Origin: Methylocystis sp. | Lineage (GTDB): Bacteria; Pseudomonadota; Alphaproteobacteria; Rhizobiales; Beijerinckiaceae | Length of the DNA: 42,589 nt | NCBI GenBank assembly: GCA_022843405.1 | Contig: JALHNQ010000028.1 | Location: 1 to 42,589 of the forward strand | Direction of reading: 5' to 3' | Shown: positions 1 to 9,673 of the stretch, piece by piece | How the letters are laid out: every line of letters starts with the position of its first letter | How positions within the stretch are numbered: position 1 is the stretch's first letter | Made by a program: the position numbers and the translations under genes | The notes under the pieces: generated by a model | Seen by the model: only the letters and a program-made list of their open reading frames with translations | Databases searched by the model: none | What the model was told of the DNA's origin: nothing

Positions 1-249
1 CCGGACTATCTGTTGGCGGACCGCGGTCTGTCGACGGACCCGACGCCGATCGCGCCGGGCGAGACCAAGGAAGTCGCGGTGAAGGTGCAGGACGCGCGTT
101 GGGACATCGAGCGTCTGTCCGACCTGGCTTACGACACCGACAGCCAGATTGGCGGCCTGCTGCTGTTCTTCTCGCCGACGGGACGCCGCTTCGCGGCCGA
201 AATCGGCGGTCCGGTGATTCCGAAGTTCGTCGCGGGCGATATGCCCTAA
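1..249 (+). CDS. pmoB: PmoB, particulate methane monooxygenase beta subunit (3' end only)
   Basis: This is the last 82 codons of a gene that starts before the window; the frame is open from base 1 to the TAA at 247-249. The product is the periplasmic, copper-binding beta subunit of particulate methane monooxygenase, which oxidises methane to methanol in intracytoplasmic membranes. The visible part is the second cupredoxin-like periplasmic domain: the stretch PIAPGETKEV, the WDIERLSDLAYD segment, and the C-terminal PKFVAGDMP typical of type II methanotroph PmoB. The copper ligands near the N-terminus of PmoB are outside the window. A strong terminator follows at once, so pmoB is the last gene of a pmoCAB-type transcript. 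Recognition is by memory of the family. Confidence 0.93.
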   Translation, partial: PDYLLADRGLSTDPTPIAPGETKEVAVKVQDARWDIERLSDLAYDTDSQIGGLLLFFSPTGRRFAAEIGGPVIPKFVAGDMP

Positions 250-266
250 GCGAAACTGACGAATTA

Positions 267-304
267 TAAAAAAGCCCCCGGCCCATAAAGCCGGGGGTTT
301 TTTG
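267..304 (+). terminator. Rho-independent terminator after pmoB
   Basis: A perfect GC-rich stem (AAGCCCCCGGC pairing with GCCGGGGGTTT) closes around a short CCATAAA loop and is followed by a run of T. It lies 18 bp after the pmoB stop and should separate pmoCAB mRNA from the downstream copper genes. Confidence 0.92.
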
Positions 305-692
305 TTGGGAAACGCGGCGGAGCGCGGACGAGGAGCGATGGGTGGACCAGCGCCAGAGGCTTCTCCTGCGAGGCGGTTCTCACTTTTGGCGCGACGTCAG
401 GCGCCTTTCAGGATTGCGCCGAACGCGTTGACTGAGCAGAAATTGTCGTGGGGCGAGGAATCGCGCGACAGTCACGGTGCGTCTTTTGGACGCAAATTTT
501 GCCGCCGATTTCGCTCGCGTCGATTTGTGGCATTTGTCAAAAGTGGACGATCAGCGTTCAGCGTCGCCGCGCCGCGACGGCGATGACAAAGATGGAGCCG
601 CGAGCCAAAAATCCGCTATAGAGGAAACAGGGCTCATAAGGATCGCCAAGAAGAGCGACGGCCCTGAAATCGAAATCGATAGAGGGATGGAA
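305..692. other. Intergenic region upstream of pmoD
   Basis: About 390 bp between the pmoB terminator and pmoD. No convincing gene is present: open frames here are short, Arg/Ser-rich and lack ribosome-binding sites. Because a terminator precedes it, the region probably holds the promoter for the pmoD-copC-copD-pmoF block, but I could not pick out a clear -35/-10 pair. Confidence 0.5.
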
Positions 693-1307
693 ATGAAGAA
701 TTGGCGTAGCCTCGCAGCCGTAGTTGTCGGCGCGCTTTTCTCGCTGGCGTCCGCGGCCCCATTATCGGCGTCGGAAGGCGGCGCCGGCCCCGAAGCCATG
801 ACGATGGGCAATATGTGCATGGTCATGTTCGGCTATGACATGATCCACATCACGGCCTATCAGCCCGGCAAGTCGCGCAGCGAATATTGCGCCGAAATCC
901 CGAGCGCCGGTCCGACGATTCTCGTGTTCGACATCGAAAATCCGGCGTTTCGCGACATGCTGCTCGAACTGCGGATCATTCGCGATCCGTTGACGCCGAT
1001 CACCAAGGACACCGACCTCGAGGCGCTGACCGAAGTCTATCGTCCTGCGACGAAATACACCAAGGGCACCTTTAATCTGGAGCATGATTTCAAGAACAAC
1101 GGCCATTATATCGGCCTCGTAACTCTGACGCGCCCGGACGGCGCGAAGGAGACGTCGGAGTTCAAATTCATGGTCGGCGAAACCTTGTGGGCCTGGGTGC
1201 CGCAGATCGCCGGAACGGTGCTCATCGCCGGAATCGTTTTCGTATATTGGAAACATACTCATCCTTCCTCCAAGAAGAAGGACGCCGCCGGCGTCGCTGC
1301 GTCTTGA
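693..1307 (+). CDS. pmoD: PmoD-like periplasmic copper protein
   Basis: 204 aa. The order is: Sec signal peptide (residues 1-27), a periplasmic domain, and one C-terminal membrane helix (about 169-188) ending in a short Lys-rich cytoplasmic tail. The domain has Cys42 flanked by Met41, Met43 and Met45, then Met50, His52 and Cys66. PmoD/AmoD proteins are known to bind copper with such Cys/Met/His ligands, including a CuA-like centre, and to be important for copper-dependent growth of methanotrophs. The start is the ATG at 693, with GAGGGA just upstream; an ATG at 687 is the alternative. It begins a same-strand block with copC, copD and pmoF right after pmoCAB, an order known from type II methanotrophs. 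A paralogue with the same Cys-X23-Cys spacing is at 8201-8812. Confidence 0.85.
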   Translation: MKNWRSLAAVVVGALFSLASAAPLSASEGGAGPEAMTMGNMCMVMFGYDMIHITAYQPGKSRSEYCAEIPSAGPTILVFDIENPAFRDMLLELRIIRDPLTPITKDTDLEALTEVYRPATKYTKGTFNLEHDFKNNGHYIGLVTLTRPDGAKETSEFKFMVGETLWAWVPQIAGTVLIAGIVFVYWKHTHPSSKKKDAAGVAAS

Positions 1308-1371
1308 ACGCAGCGTGGCGCATAAGCATCTCAAAAACAAAAGAGGAGGCGCGCGCCTCCGGGGAGACGCC

Positions 1372-1788
1372 ATGACCAAGCCTGACAAGACTTCGCCGAA
1401 GCGCGCACGCCTTCGAGCGAACCTCAACTTCGCCGTCGGCGGCGCTTTCGCCATCGTCCTCTCGGTTGCCGGAGCGACGACGGCCTTAGCGCATTCCTTC
1501 CTGGTCGACGCGACGCCGTCGTCGAAGGAGCATGTGGCGACGCCGCCGAAGACGATCAAGTTGAAGTTCGGCGGCGGCATCGAGCCGCCTTACTCCAAAA
1601 TCTCCATCGAGACTCCCGACGGAAAGGTGCTTGGCGAAGGCAGTATCGGCGTGCCCGGCAAGCCGCGGGAGTTGACGGCAAATGCGCCGGAGCTCGCGCC
1701 CGGCAAATATATCGTCCGCTACCGTGTGCTCTCCAGCGACGGTCACATCGTCGAAGGGAACTACGAGTTCACCGTCGACGCGAAATAA
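1372..1788 (+). CDS. copC: CopC periplasmic copper-binding protein
   Basis: 138 aa with a long N-terminal signal segment (about 1-41) ending in ALA just before His. The mature protein would therefore start with His (HSFLVDATPSS), the first copper ligand of CopC proteins. Near the C-terminus, SSDGHIVEG supplies the Asp and His that complete the Cu(II) site, and the fold ends with the YEFTV strand normal for CopC. Its role is periplasmic copper binding, probably handing copper to CopD or to pMMO assembly. The ATG at 1372 follows GGGGAGACGCC. The gene lies 64 bp after pmoD and 112 bp before copD, and its genomic link to pmo genes is established in type II methanotrophs. Confidence 0.92.
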   Translation: MTKPDKTSPKRARLRANLNFAVGGAFAIVLSVAGATTALAHSFLVDATPSSKEHVATPPKTIKLKFGGGIEPPYSKISIETPDGKVLGEGSIGVPGKPRELTANAPELAPGKYIVRYRVLSSDGHIVEGNYEFTVDAK

Positions 1789-1900
1789 GCGCGTCGGCGC
1801 GAAGGGCCGGCGCGCGGGGCGTCGCGCGAGGCGCTGCTCCTTCTCGCATCCTGGCGCGAGCTAAGGAGATGAACGCCAGACGACATCGGGCGAAGGAAAA

Positions 1901-3826
1901 ATGTATCTCTCTCTAGCCGCCATCCGCCTCCTTCTGAGCCTGCCGTCGGCCCTTGCGGTCGGACTTCTGCTCTTGCCGCGCCTCATCGGCGAGGACGGCG
2001 CGCGCTTCAAGTCGGCCGTGGCGGCGCTGGCGCTGATGCGCGCCGTCTTCGGCTTCGTGCTGCTTTATGTCAGCGCGCTCTCGATCTTTCCGGCCGATCG
2101 TCCGATCGAATTCGGCACGCTGTGGGAATTTGTCGTCGGCACCACCGTCGGGAATGCTTGGATTGCGACGCAGCTGATCGCGTTCCTTTTTGCCGGCCTT
2201 ACGGCGGCGCGGCTTTTCATCGTTTCGGACTTGCTCGATCGGGCGACGCTGTGGGTTGGCGTCGTCCTCGTCGCCGTCGTTTCGGTGACCGGCCATGCCA
2301 TCGACGACGGCTTGCCGCGCTGGACGCAGGCGAGCTTCCTTCTCCACACTGCCGCCGGCCTGATTTGGCTTGGCGGATTGCTTGGTCTCGTCTGGTGGAT
2401 GTTCACGGCGCGTGGCAAGCCGCCGGAGGTGGCGGCGCGGCTGGCGGAACGCTGGTCCTTGATCGCCAAAGTCGCCATGGCGATCGTCGCCATCACCGGA
2501 TTCGCGATCGCTTGGGAGAACGTCGGCAGCATTCCGAACTTGCTGGCGACGACCTACGGCCGGTTATTGACGCTGAAGCTGTTGTGTCTGTGCGGCGTCC
2601 TGCTCGCGGCGCTGGCGCTCGCGCGCTACATCACGCGACGGCCTGAAGGCGAATTCAACGTGGCTTGGTACGGCAAGGTCGGGGCGGGCGAGTCGGTCTT
2701 CGCGCTTTTGCTGCTTGCGATCGCAGGCTATATCGCGGTCATCACGCCGGCCTCGCATGAAACCAATCTCTATTGGCCGTTGCCGTTTCGGCTGTCCTAT
2801 ATCGCGACGTGGGGACAAAACCCGGCGATGTTCAGCCCGATCTGGTGGTGGGGGATTGCGTCCGTCGTTCTTGCAATCGTCGCCGCATTGATCTGGTGGA
2901 CGCCGAGAACGCGCGACTATCGTCTTTACGCGACGCCGGGGATCTCCGCCGCTGCGTTGATTTCGCTCGCCGTGTCCTTTGCGACGGAGGCCTATACCGA
3001 CACTTACGATGATCCGACGCAGGACTACACGGCGGAGTCGGTCACGCGCGGCCTCACGCATTTCAAGGAAAACTGCACCGGCTGCCACGGCGATCAGGGC
3101 GAAGGCAATGGTCCGCTCGCCAAGGATCTTAAGAATGCGCAAGGGCTCCCCGTGCAGCCCGCCGACCTGACGGCTCCCCACGTCGGCACGCATACGATCG
3201 GCGACATTTTCCATTGGCTGACCCATGGCGGACAAAGCGGAGTCATGCCGGGATTTAGGGATCAGCTCGACGTCGACGATCGGTGGGACGTGATCAACTT
3301 CCTGCTGATGATCTCCTATTCGAACCGCGCGCGCTTCATGAGCGCTCAGCCGATGATTCAATGGCTGATCGCGCCTGACTTCGCGCTCATCGATCCGCAG
3401 GAGGAGGTGACGTCGCTCTACCGGCTGCGCGGCGTGCCGACTCTGATCTCCTTCGCGCGCTGTGGGTCGCCGAACGCCGATCAGAAGGAACGCGCCGAAA
3501 GCGTCAAGAGGGCGCATGACGCCGCGAAAGCCGCCGGCGCGAAACATGTGACGATCTATGACTCAGCCTGTCCGCAGGAGGCGAAAGGCCGCGAGCCAGT
3601 TCATCCCAAGGCGGTCGAGACCGCCTATTCGGCGATCAATCGCTATCCTAACGAGCTGCCGTCGGAGCAGATCGAGGAGGCGCATTTCCTCGTCGACCGT
3701 TCCGGCTATGTTCGGGCGCGCTTCCGCTCTTTCGCGCCTGACGACGGAAACCCCCAGAAACTCGCGGGACTTGTCGCCGAATTCGCTCGTGAGCCATTCG
3801 TCGAGATTAGTTTGCACTCACATTAG
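1901..3826 (+). CDS. copD: CopD membrane protein fused to cytochrome c and a thioredoxin-like C-terminal domain
   Basis: 641 aa. Residues about 1-360 form several hydrophobic helices of the CopD copper-import family, with His-containing segments such as TGHAIDD and LLHTAAGLIWLGG. Residues about 380-475 are a class I cytochrome c: CTGCH at 392-396 for haem attachment and GVMPGF, with a likely axial Met near 449. From about 490 to the end there is a soluble, probably periplasmic domain (RLRGVPTLISFARCGS, then HFLVDRSGYVRARF) resembling the SCO/thioredoxin fold, though I see no CXXXC pair. Ordinary CopD proteins are about 300 aa, so this is a fusion. It suggests copper transfer linked to electron transfer. 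The ATG at 1901 follows GAAGGAAAA. It sits between copC and pmoF. Confidence 0.87.
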   Translation: MYLSLAAIRLLLSLPSALAVGLLLLPRLIGEDGARFKSAVAALALMRAVFGFVLLYVSALSIFPADRPIEFGTLWEFVVGTTVGNAWIATQLIAFLFAGLTAARLFIVSDLLDRATLWVGVVLVAVVSVTGHAIDDGLPRWTQASFLLHTAAGLIWLGGLLGLVWWMFTARGKPPEVAARLAERWSLIAKVAMAIVAITGFAIAWENVGSIPNLLATTYGRLLTLKLLCLCGVLLAALALARYITRRPEGEFNVAWYGKVGAGESVFALLLLAIAGYIAVITPASHETNLYWPLPFRLSYIATWGQNPAMFSPIWWWGIASVVLAIVAALIWWTPRTRDYRLYATPGISAAALISLAVSFATEAYTDTYDDPTQDYTAESVTRGLTHFKENCTGCHGDQGEGNGPLAKDLKNAQGLPVQPADLTAPHVGTHTIGDIFHWLTHGGQSGVMPGFRDQLDVDDRWDVINFLLMISYSNRARFMSAQPMIQWLIAPDFALIDPQEEVTSLYRLRGVPTLISFARCGSPNADQKERAESVKRAHDAAKAAGAKHVTIYDSACPQEAKGREPVHPKAVETAYSAINRYPNELPSEQIEEAHFLVDRSGYVRARFRSFAPDDGNPQKLAGLVAEFAREPFVEISLHSH

Positions 3827-3979
3827 CTCAGCCCGCCGTTGGGATTTCTCGCAACGCGCCCTGGCGCGCCACATTGTCGCAAGCGTGACGATCGCGCGAC
3901 CGTATCTAAGGAATGCGTCGTTGGTCATGATGCAGTGAGGCCGGCGGAGAACAGTCCGGCGCAGAAAGGGAGAAGCCAG

Positions 3980-4558
3980 ATGTTAAAGCGGCGAGATTTC
4001 TTGCTGACCGGAGGGACTCTCATGACGGGGACGGCGCTCGGGCTCTTCGCCTCCCGCAGTCCCGCCTCGGCGCATGAATATGACGTGGGAAATCTGAAGG
4101 TGGAGCACCCTTGGCTGCGCGCCCCAGTCGACGGCGACAACAAGGCGCAGTTCTACGCGATGCTCCACAATAGCGGCGCGACGCCGGACAAGCTCGTCGC
4201 CGTCAAATCGGAAAAATTCGGCAGAGCGGAAATTCACGGCGACGCCAAGAAGCTCGACCTCGTCACGCCGATCGTTCTGCCGCCCAAGTCGAAGCTCACG
4301 CTCGCGCCGGGCGGCGCCTATGTCGCGCTGCTCGATATCAAGAAACATCTCGAGGTCGGCTGGGGCCTGGAGATGACGCTGGTCTTCGAAAAGGCAGGCG
4401 AAGTGGAAATCGATGCGGCGATCGATGCGCCGGATGCGGCGCATGCCCATGACGCAGAAGCCATGGAGCGCTGGCAGAAGGCGCATGGCCAGGATTCGGC
4501 CGGTCCCAAGGAGGGCGCAGGCCACCAGGATCACGAGCATCACATGGATAAGAAGTGA
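3980..4558 (+). CDS. pmoF: PmoF-type PCuAC-domain periplasmic copper protein (histidine-brace class)
   Basis: 192 aa. The N-terminus reads LKRRDFLLTGG, a twin-arginine export signal, and the signal ends SASA before His, so the mature N-terminus is probably HEYDVGNLK. The core (residues about 35-140) is a PCuAC/DUF461 domain (VEHPWLRAP, LHNSGATPDKLV, LTLAPGGAYVALL, LEMTLVFEKAGEVEI). The usual PCuAC ligands are absent: the HXM of GYHIMLM reads GAYVALL, and the Met after the EIH segment is missing. Methanotroph PmoF1/F2 proteins are known to lack that motif and to bind Cu(II) through an N-terminal histidine brace, which fits here. The C-terminus is His-rich (GHQDHEHHMDKK). The ATG is preceded by AAAGGGAG. 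It is the last gene of the copper block. Confidence 0.85.
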   Translation: MLKRRDFLLTGGTLMTGTALGLFASRSPASAHEYDVGNLKVEHPWLRAPVDGDNKAQFYAMLHNSGATPDKLVAVKSEKFGRAEIHGDAKKLDLVTPIVLPPKSKLTLAPGGAYVALLDIKKHLEVGWGLEMTLVFEKAGEVEIDAAIDAPDAAHAHDAEAMERWQKAHGQDSAGPKEGAGHQDHEHHMDKK

Positions 4559-4597
4559 TCGCTGGCGCTTGACGCCGGCGGTCGACGCCCTGCAAAC

Positions 4598-4634
4598 GCA
4601 AAAACCGGCCGCTCGAAAGGCGGCCGGTTTTTTG
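4598..4634 (+). terminator. Rho-independent terminator after pmoF
   Basis: A perfect stem (AAACCGGCCGC pairing with GCGGCCGGTTT) with a TCGAAAG loop is followed by TTT. It ends the pmoD-copC-copD-pmoF block. The A-run on the left arm may let it also act on the minus strand for the small gene at 4712-4945. Confidence 0.9.
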
Positions 4635-4711
4635 GACCTGGAGCGCGAAAAAGATTGCGCGCGTCTCGGGACGCGCGCTTTCTAAGGCCGGCTGCGAAAT
4701 CCGGAAACCGA

Positions 4712-4945
4712 TTAGCGGTCGATCGTCACCAGCCGCCCGGCGAAGGCGCCGCTGTCGGTCGCCACGGGCGTCGCCTTCTGCGCAGGCGAGCTGATGGGCA
4801 GGGCGAAGCCGAGAACAAACGCGGCCGTCGCCATCGCGGCAACGAGAAGGAGTGAAACCCGGAACTGGCGGCGCGCCGACTCCCTGTCGAAGCTGCGCGT
4901 GAAGGCCGGCTCCATCTGATCTTCAAATTTATCAACGAGCGACAT
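4712..4945 (-). CDS. Small single-pass membrane protein of unknown function
   Basis: 77 aa, not recognised. A charged N-terminus (MSLVDKFEDQMEPAFTRSFD) is followed by one membrane helix (about residues 30-51, VSLLLVAAMATAAFVLGFAL) and a short Ser/Thr/Ala-rich tail. The N-terminus would be cytoplasmic. AGAGG lies about 9 bases before the ATG. It stands alone, convergent with the pmo copper block, so its 3' end faces the pmoF terminator. No function can be assigned from the sequence. Confidence 0.65.
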   Translation of the reverse strand: MSLVDKFEDQMEPAFTRSFDRESARRQFRVSLLLVAAMATAAFVLGFALPISSPAQKATPVATDSGAFAGRLVTIDR

Positions 4946-6625
<1,680 letters not shown>

Positions 6626-6806
6626 CCCTGACGGCGCTTTGCGCATTGCGCGCGCCAGCCTAAACTGACGCAAGGCGCGTCAGGCGGCGGCCGTGTGCGA
6701 GCGCTTCGCCAATAGCGCGAAGTCTCGCGCCAGGGAGCGCGGAACCGGGTTGCCGGCTCGTCGGCCTTCGGCCGGCAGGCGGCGCCTTCTTGCGGGAGAC
6801 CTGCAT

Positions 6807-7355
6807 ATGACGATTTTCGCTCTTCTTTTCCTCGCTCTGCTCAGCGCGCTGATCGCCTACGTCTCCTTCCTCCCGGATAGTTTCCGCATCGCGCGCTCGA
6901 CGACGATCGACGCGCCGCCGGAGGCGGTATTCCGGCACATCAACGACTTTCACAACTGGCGCGACTGGTCGCCCTGGGCCAAGCTAGATCCCAATATGAC
7001 CGCCGAATATGGGGGGACCCCGCAGGGCTATGGCGCGACCTATTCATGGTCGGGGAACAAGGAGGTCGGCGTCGGCCGAATGGAGATCGTCGAGAGCCGT
7101 CAGGGCGAACGCGTTCGCATCAAACTTGAATTCACAAAGCCGTTCAAAGCCAAGCACGACGTGCAATTCGATCTCAAGCCGCTGGGGGAAGACCGGACGG
7201 AGGCGACATGGGCGATGTCCGGCCGCCACGAATTCATCGGCAAGGCGATGTATAAATTTTTCAACATCGATAAGGCGCTCAGCCGGCAGTTCGAAAAGGG
7301 GCTCGCCGACCTTAAGAGGGTCGTCGAGTCGCAGCCGAAAATCGCCGCCGGCTGA
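6807..7355 (+). CDS. SRPBCC (START/Bet v1-like) family protein with N-terminal membrane anchor
   Basis: 182 aa. Residues 1-22 are a hydrophobic helix (FALLFLALLSALIAYVSFL) acting as anchor or uncleaved signal. The rest is a polyketide-cyclase/SRPBCC domain: FRIARSTTIDAPPEAVF, INDFHNWRDWSPWAKLDP (the typical first half), then YSWSGNKEVGVGRMEI and a long C-terminal helix (LSRQFEKGLADLKRVVES). Such domains form a hydrophobic ligand cavity; the ligand is unknown here. The ATG at 6807 has GGGAG 9 bases upstream; longer in-frame starts have no ribosome-binding site. Confidence 0.85.
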   Translation: MTIFALLFLALLSALIAYVSFLPDSFRIARSTTIDAPPEAVFRHINDFHNWRDWSPWAKLDPNMTAEYGGTPQGYGATYSWSGNKEVGVGRMEIVESRQGERVRIKLEFTKPFKAKHDVQFDLKPLGEDRTEATWAMSGRHEFIGKAMYKFFNIDKALSRQFEKGLADLKRVVESQPKIAAG

Positions 7356-7430
7356 TCCGCTGCGATTGCGCCGAAAAAAAGCGGCGCGTCACTTAAGACG
7401 CGCCGCGCGAAAACCGAATAAGAAGTCGCG

Positions 7431-8027
7431 CTACGACGCCGCGTCGAACATTTCCTCAACATGCTCCCAGTTGACCAGATGGTCGAGGAACGCCTTGAGG
7501 TAGTCGGCGCGGCGATTGCGATAGTCGATGTAATAGGAGTGCTCCCAGACGTCGGCGACGAGGATTGGCGCGGCGCCATGGATCAGCGGATTCTCGGCGT
7601 TCGGCGTCTTGCGAATGGCGAGCTTTCCAGCCTTCGCCTCCAGCCACACCCAGCCGGAGCCGAATTGGCCCAGGCCTTCCTTCTGAAACTCTTCGCGGAA
7701 TTTGTCGACCGAGCCGAAGGAGTCGATGATCGCCTTCTCGACCTTGCCGGGAATGGCGCCGCCGCCGTTCGGCTTCATCCACTTCCAATAGTGGGCATGG
7801 TTGTAATGCTGGGCGACGTTATTGAAGATCGGCGTATTGCGATTATAGGCGGTGACGATCACTTCCTCGATCGGCTTGCCTTCATATTCGGTGCCTTTGA
7901 CCAGGTTATTGGCGTTCGTGACATAGGTCGCGTGATGCTTGTCGTGGTGATACTCAAAGGACTCGCGTGAAAGATAGGGCTGCAGAGCGTCGTAGGGATA
8001 GGGCAGATCTTCGAGTGTGAACGACAT
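7431..8027 (-). CDS. sodB: Iron superoxide dismutase
   Basis: 198 aa, the usual length. It converts superoxide to oxygen and hydrogen peroxide in the cytoplasm. The N-terminal helical domain has YHHDKHHATYV with the first metal His, and NNVAQHYNHAHYWKWM with the second His; the Gln in this block is the position typical of Fe rather than Mn enzymes. GQFGSGWVWL and DVWEHSYYIDY supply the aromatic cavity, the metal Asp and the last metal His. GGGAGAAAATT lies before the ATG. It is transcribed in the same direction as the pmoD-like gene upstream, but that gene has its own terminator. Confidence 0.96.
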   Translation of the reverse strand: MSFTLEDLPYPYDALQPYLSRESFEYHHDKHHATYVTNANNLVKGTEYEGKPIEEVIVTAYNRNTPIFNNVAQHYNHAHYWKWMKPNGGGAIPGKVEKAIIDSFGSVDKFREEFQKEGLGQFGSGWVWLEAKAGKLAIRKTPNAENPLIHGAAPILVADVWEHSYYIDYRNRRADYLKAFLDHLVNWEHVEEMFDAAS

Positions 8028-8144
8028 AATTTTCTCCCGAATACGTTAGCCGAGCGTCAGCTGCACGCGTTAACTAGCCCCCCGCGCGCCATGCGGCAAT
8101 ATCGCGAGATCACGAACGGCGCCGCTATGTTCGCTTTTTGGCGA

Positions 8145-8182
8145 CAAAAAAGCACGGCTCGGTGACGACCAAGCCGTGCTGC
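8145..8182 (-). terminator. Rho-independent terminator after the second pmoD-like gene
   Basis: Read on the minus strand, AGCACGGCTTGG pairs with CCGAGCCGTGCT (one mismatch) and is followed by six T. It separates the pmoD-like gene from sodB. Confidence 0.85.
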
Positions 8183-8200
8183 AATCTTCGGGCCGCTTCT

Positions 8201-8812
8201 TTAGGCGATCGCGTCGCCCGTCGACGGCTTTTTCCTTGCGCTGGCGCGCAGCGCCCACCACAGCAGTCCGACGAGCGAGACGAAGCCGACTGCATAAAGT
8301 ATGTATTCGATCAATCCGTGGAAGGTATAGAGCCCCACTGAGAACGGAAAGCGCGAAACCCATTCATTGCCGAGACCGTCGCGCGCTGTGACGATTCCGA
8401 CATAATGGCCGGAATCTTTGAAGTCGTGTTCGAACGTCATCGTGCCGTTGCGATAAACTTTCGGCTCGATATAGGCGACGGTGATCGCGTCGAGGTTGGC
8501 CTTTTCCTTTTCTTCGCCGATGTCCTTAATGACGCGGATGCCGATCGCCATGTCGCGCAGCTTTGGCGATACGGCGGTGAGCGCGATCACGGTCGGTCCG
8601 GCATTGGCGATATCCTCGCAAAACTCCAGATCTTCGCCGATGCGCTGATAGCCGATGAAGTGCATGACGTGCGGACCGATCCGAAGCACGCATTCGTCCT
8701 GCTCAAGCGCCACGCCGCCATGCGCGAAGGCGGCTGTCGGCGCGGCGATAAAGGCCGCGGCCGCAATCAACGCGCCGGCGAACAGGCCGCGCATTCCAGT
8801 TACACTCGCCAT
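8201..8812 (-). CDS. Second PmoD-like periplasmic copper protein
   Basis: 203 aa, same architecture as the gene at 693-1307: signal peptide (1-30, ending AFA before His), a periplasmic domain, and a C-terminal membrane helix (about 172-192, YAVGFVSLVGLLWWAL) with a basic tail. The metal-binding region shows Cys41, His48, Met50, His51 and Cys65; aligned with PmoD, the two Cys (24 residues apart), a Gly, one His and a YQ pair are shared. Here the Cys is followed by VLRIG rather than the Met-rich stretch of the first copy, so copper affinity or site type may differ. It is away from pmo genes, has its own terminator, and lies upstream of sodB. Its role in copper handling is inferred. Confidence 0.8.
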   Translation of the reverse strand: MASVTGMRGLFAGALIAAAAFIAAPTAAFAHGGVALEQDECVLRIGPHVMHFIGYQRIGEDLEFCEDIANAGPTVIALTAVSPKLRDMAIGIRVIKDIGEEKEKANLDAITVAYIEPKVYRNGTMTFEHDFKDSGHYVGIVTARDGLGNEWVSRFPFSVGLYTFHGLIEYILYAVGFVSLVGLLWWALRASARKKPSTGDAIA

Positions 8813-9205
8813 TTAGAGTCTCCCTCATGATCGCCGACGCCGCGGCTCCCGAAGGCTTTCCCGCCGCATGCGCGTCGCCGCTGTAGCGATGACGTTTGTA
8901 TTGGATGATTGGATTGCCACGCGACATCTTGACGCATCTTGCTGATACTTATAAGATGTTGAAAATACGTTGAATAAATTCTCGCAGCGCCGACCGTAGA
9001 AAATCACAAACACCATATATTGATGTAAAATATGATTAAAACCATATATGTATGGCCTTGTGCGCGGAGCAGACCGCAGAAGGTTTGCTAGCGTAAAAGT
9101 ATTGTGCCGAGACTAATACTTTTAACTTCCGACATCCGCCGTCGATTGTGCCGACGAGCGCGGCTTGTGGTAGGTTTCGCGCCAACCAACATTCAAAGGA
9201 TAACG
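8813..9205. other. Divergent promoter region with short repeats
   Basis: Separates the minus-strand pmoD-like gene from the plus-strand gene at 9206. It is AT-rich between 8925 and 9060. ACATCTT (8924-8930) and AAGATGT (8953-8959) form an inverted repeat, with a third copy of the core (GCATCTT) between them. ACCATATAT occurs twice, near 9012 and 9042. These could be operators; nothing else is seen. Confidence 0.45.
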
Positions 9206-9667
9206 ATGAAGCGTTACGGTATTGGCGTGATATTGCTTGGGCTCGCGCTTGCGCTTTCCGGCCTTTACGGCATGTGGGCAGGCTGGGACTACATCCAGCT
9301 CGAGCGCGGTTGGAGCCAGTTCATCGGCGGCGCGACGGCGGTGTCGGGCGGCGTCGTCACCATCGCGCTTGGGCGCGTGATCGGCCTTCTGGGTCGCATC
9401 GCCGATCATGCGCCGGCGACGCAAGCGAGCGCCGAGAAAAAATCGCCAGCGGCAGAGTCGAACGAGCGCGCCCAATCGGCGGATCGCGCGCCGGCCGCCG
9501 CGCGAGCGCCGGCAAAGCCGCCGGTCGAAGTCGACCGTTACAGCGCTGGCGACTCGGTCTATGTGATGTTTTCCGACGGTTCGGTGGAAATGCAGACCGA
9601 CGGCCGCTCGCAGCGATATCCTTCGCTCGCGGCGCTGCGCGCCGATACCAGCGTCCGTGGCGGATAA
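9206..9667 (+). CDS. Membrane protein of unknown function
   Basis: 153 aa, not recognised as a named family. Two hydrophobic helices near the N-terminus (about 5-24 and 36-58, with WAGWDYIQLERGWSQFIGG between) are followed by an Ala/Pro/Lys-rich linker (70-110) and a small C-terminal part (YSAGDSVYVMFSDGSVEMQTDG) that may form a beta hairpin. AAAGGAT lies about 7 bases before the ATG; an upstream in-frame start would add an Arg-rich extension without a ribosome-binding site. It appears to be a single gene. Confidence 0.65.
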   Translation: MKRYGIGVILLGLALALSGLYGMWAGWDYIQLERGWSQFIGGATAVSGGVVTIALGRVIGLLGRIADHAPATQASAEKKSPAAESNERAQSADRAPAAARAPAKPPVEVDRYSAGDSVYVMFSDGSVEMQTDGRSQRYPSLAALRADTSVRGG

Positions 9668-9673
9668 CAGCGC

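Noticed and set aside
762-1580. 272-codon minus-strand open frame over pmoD and copC
   Set aside because: Both plus-strand genes have signal peptides and metal motifs; the antisense frame has none.
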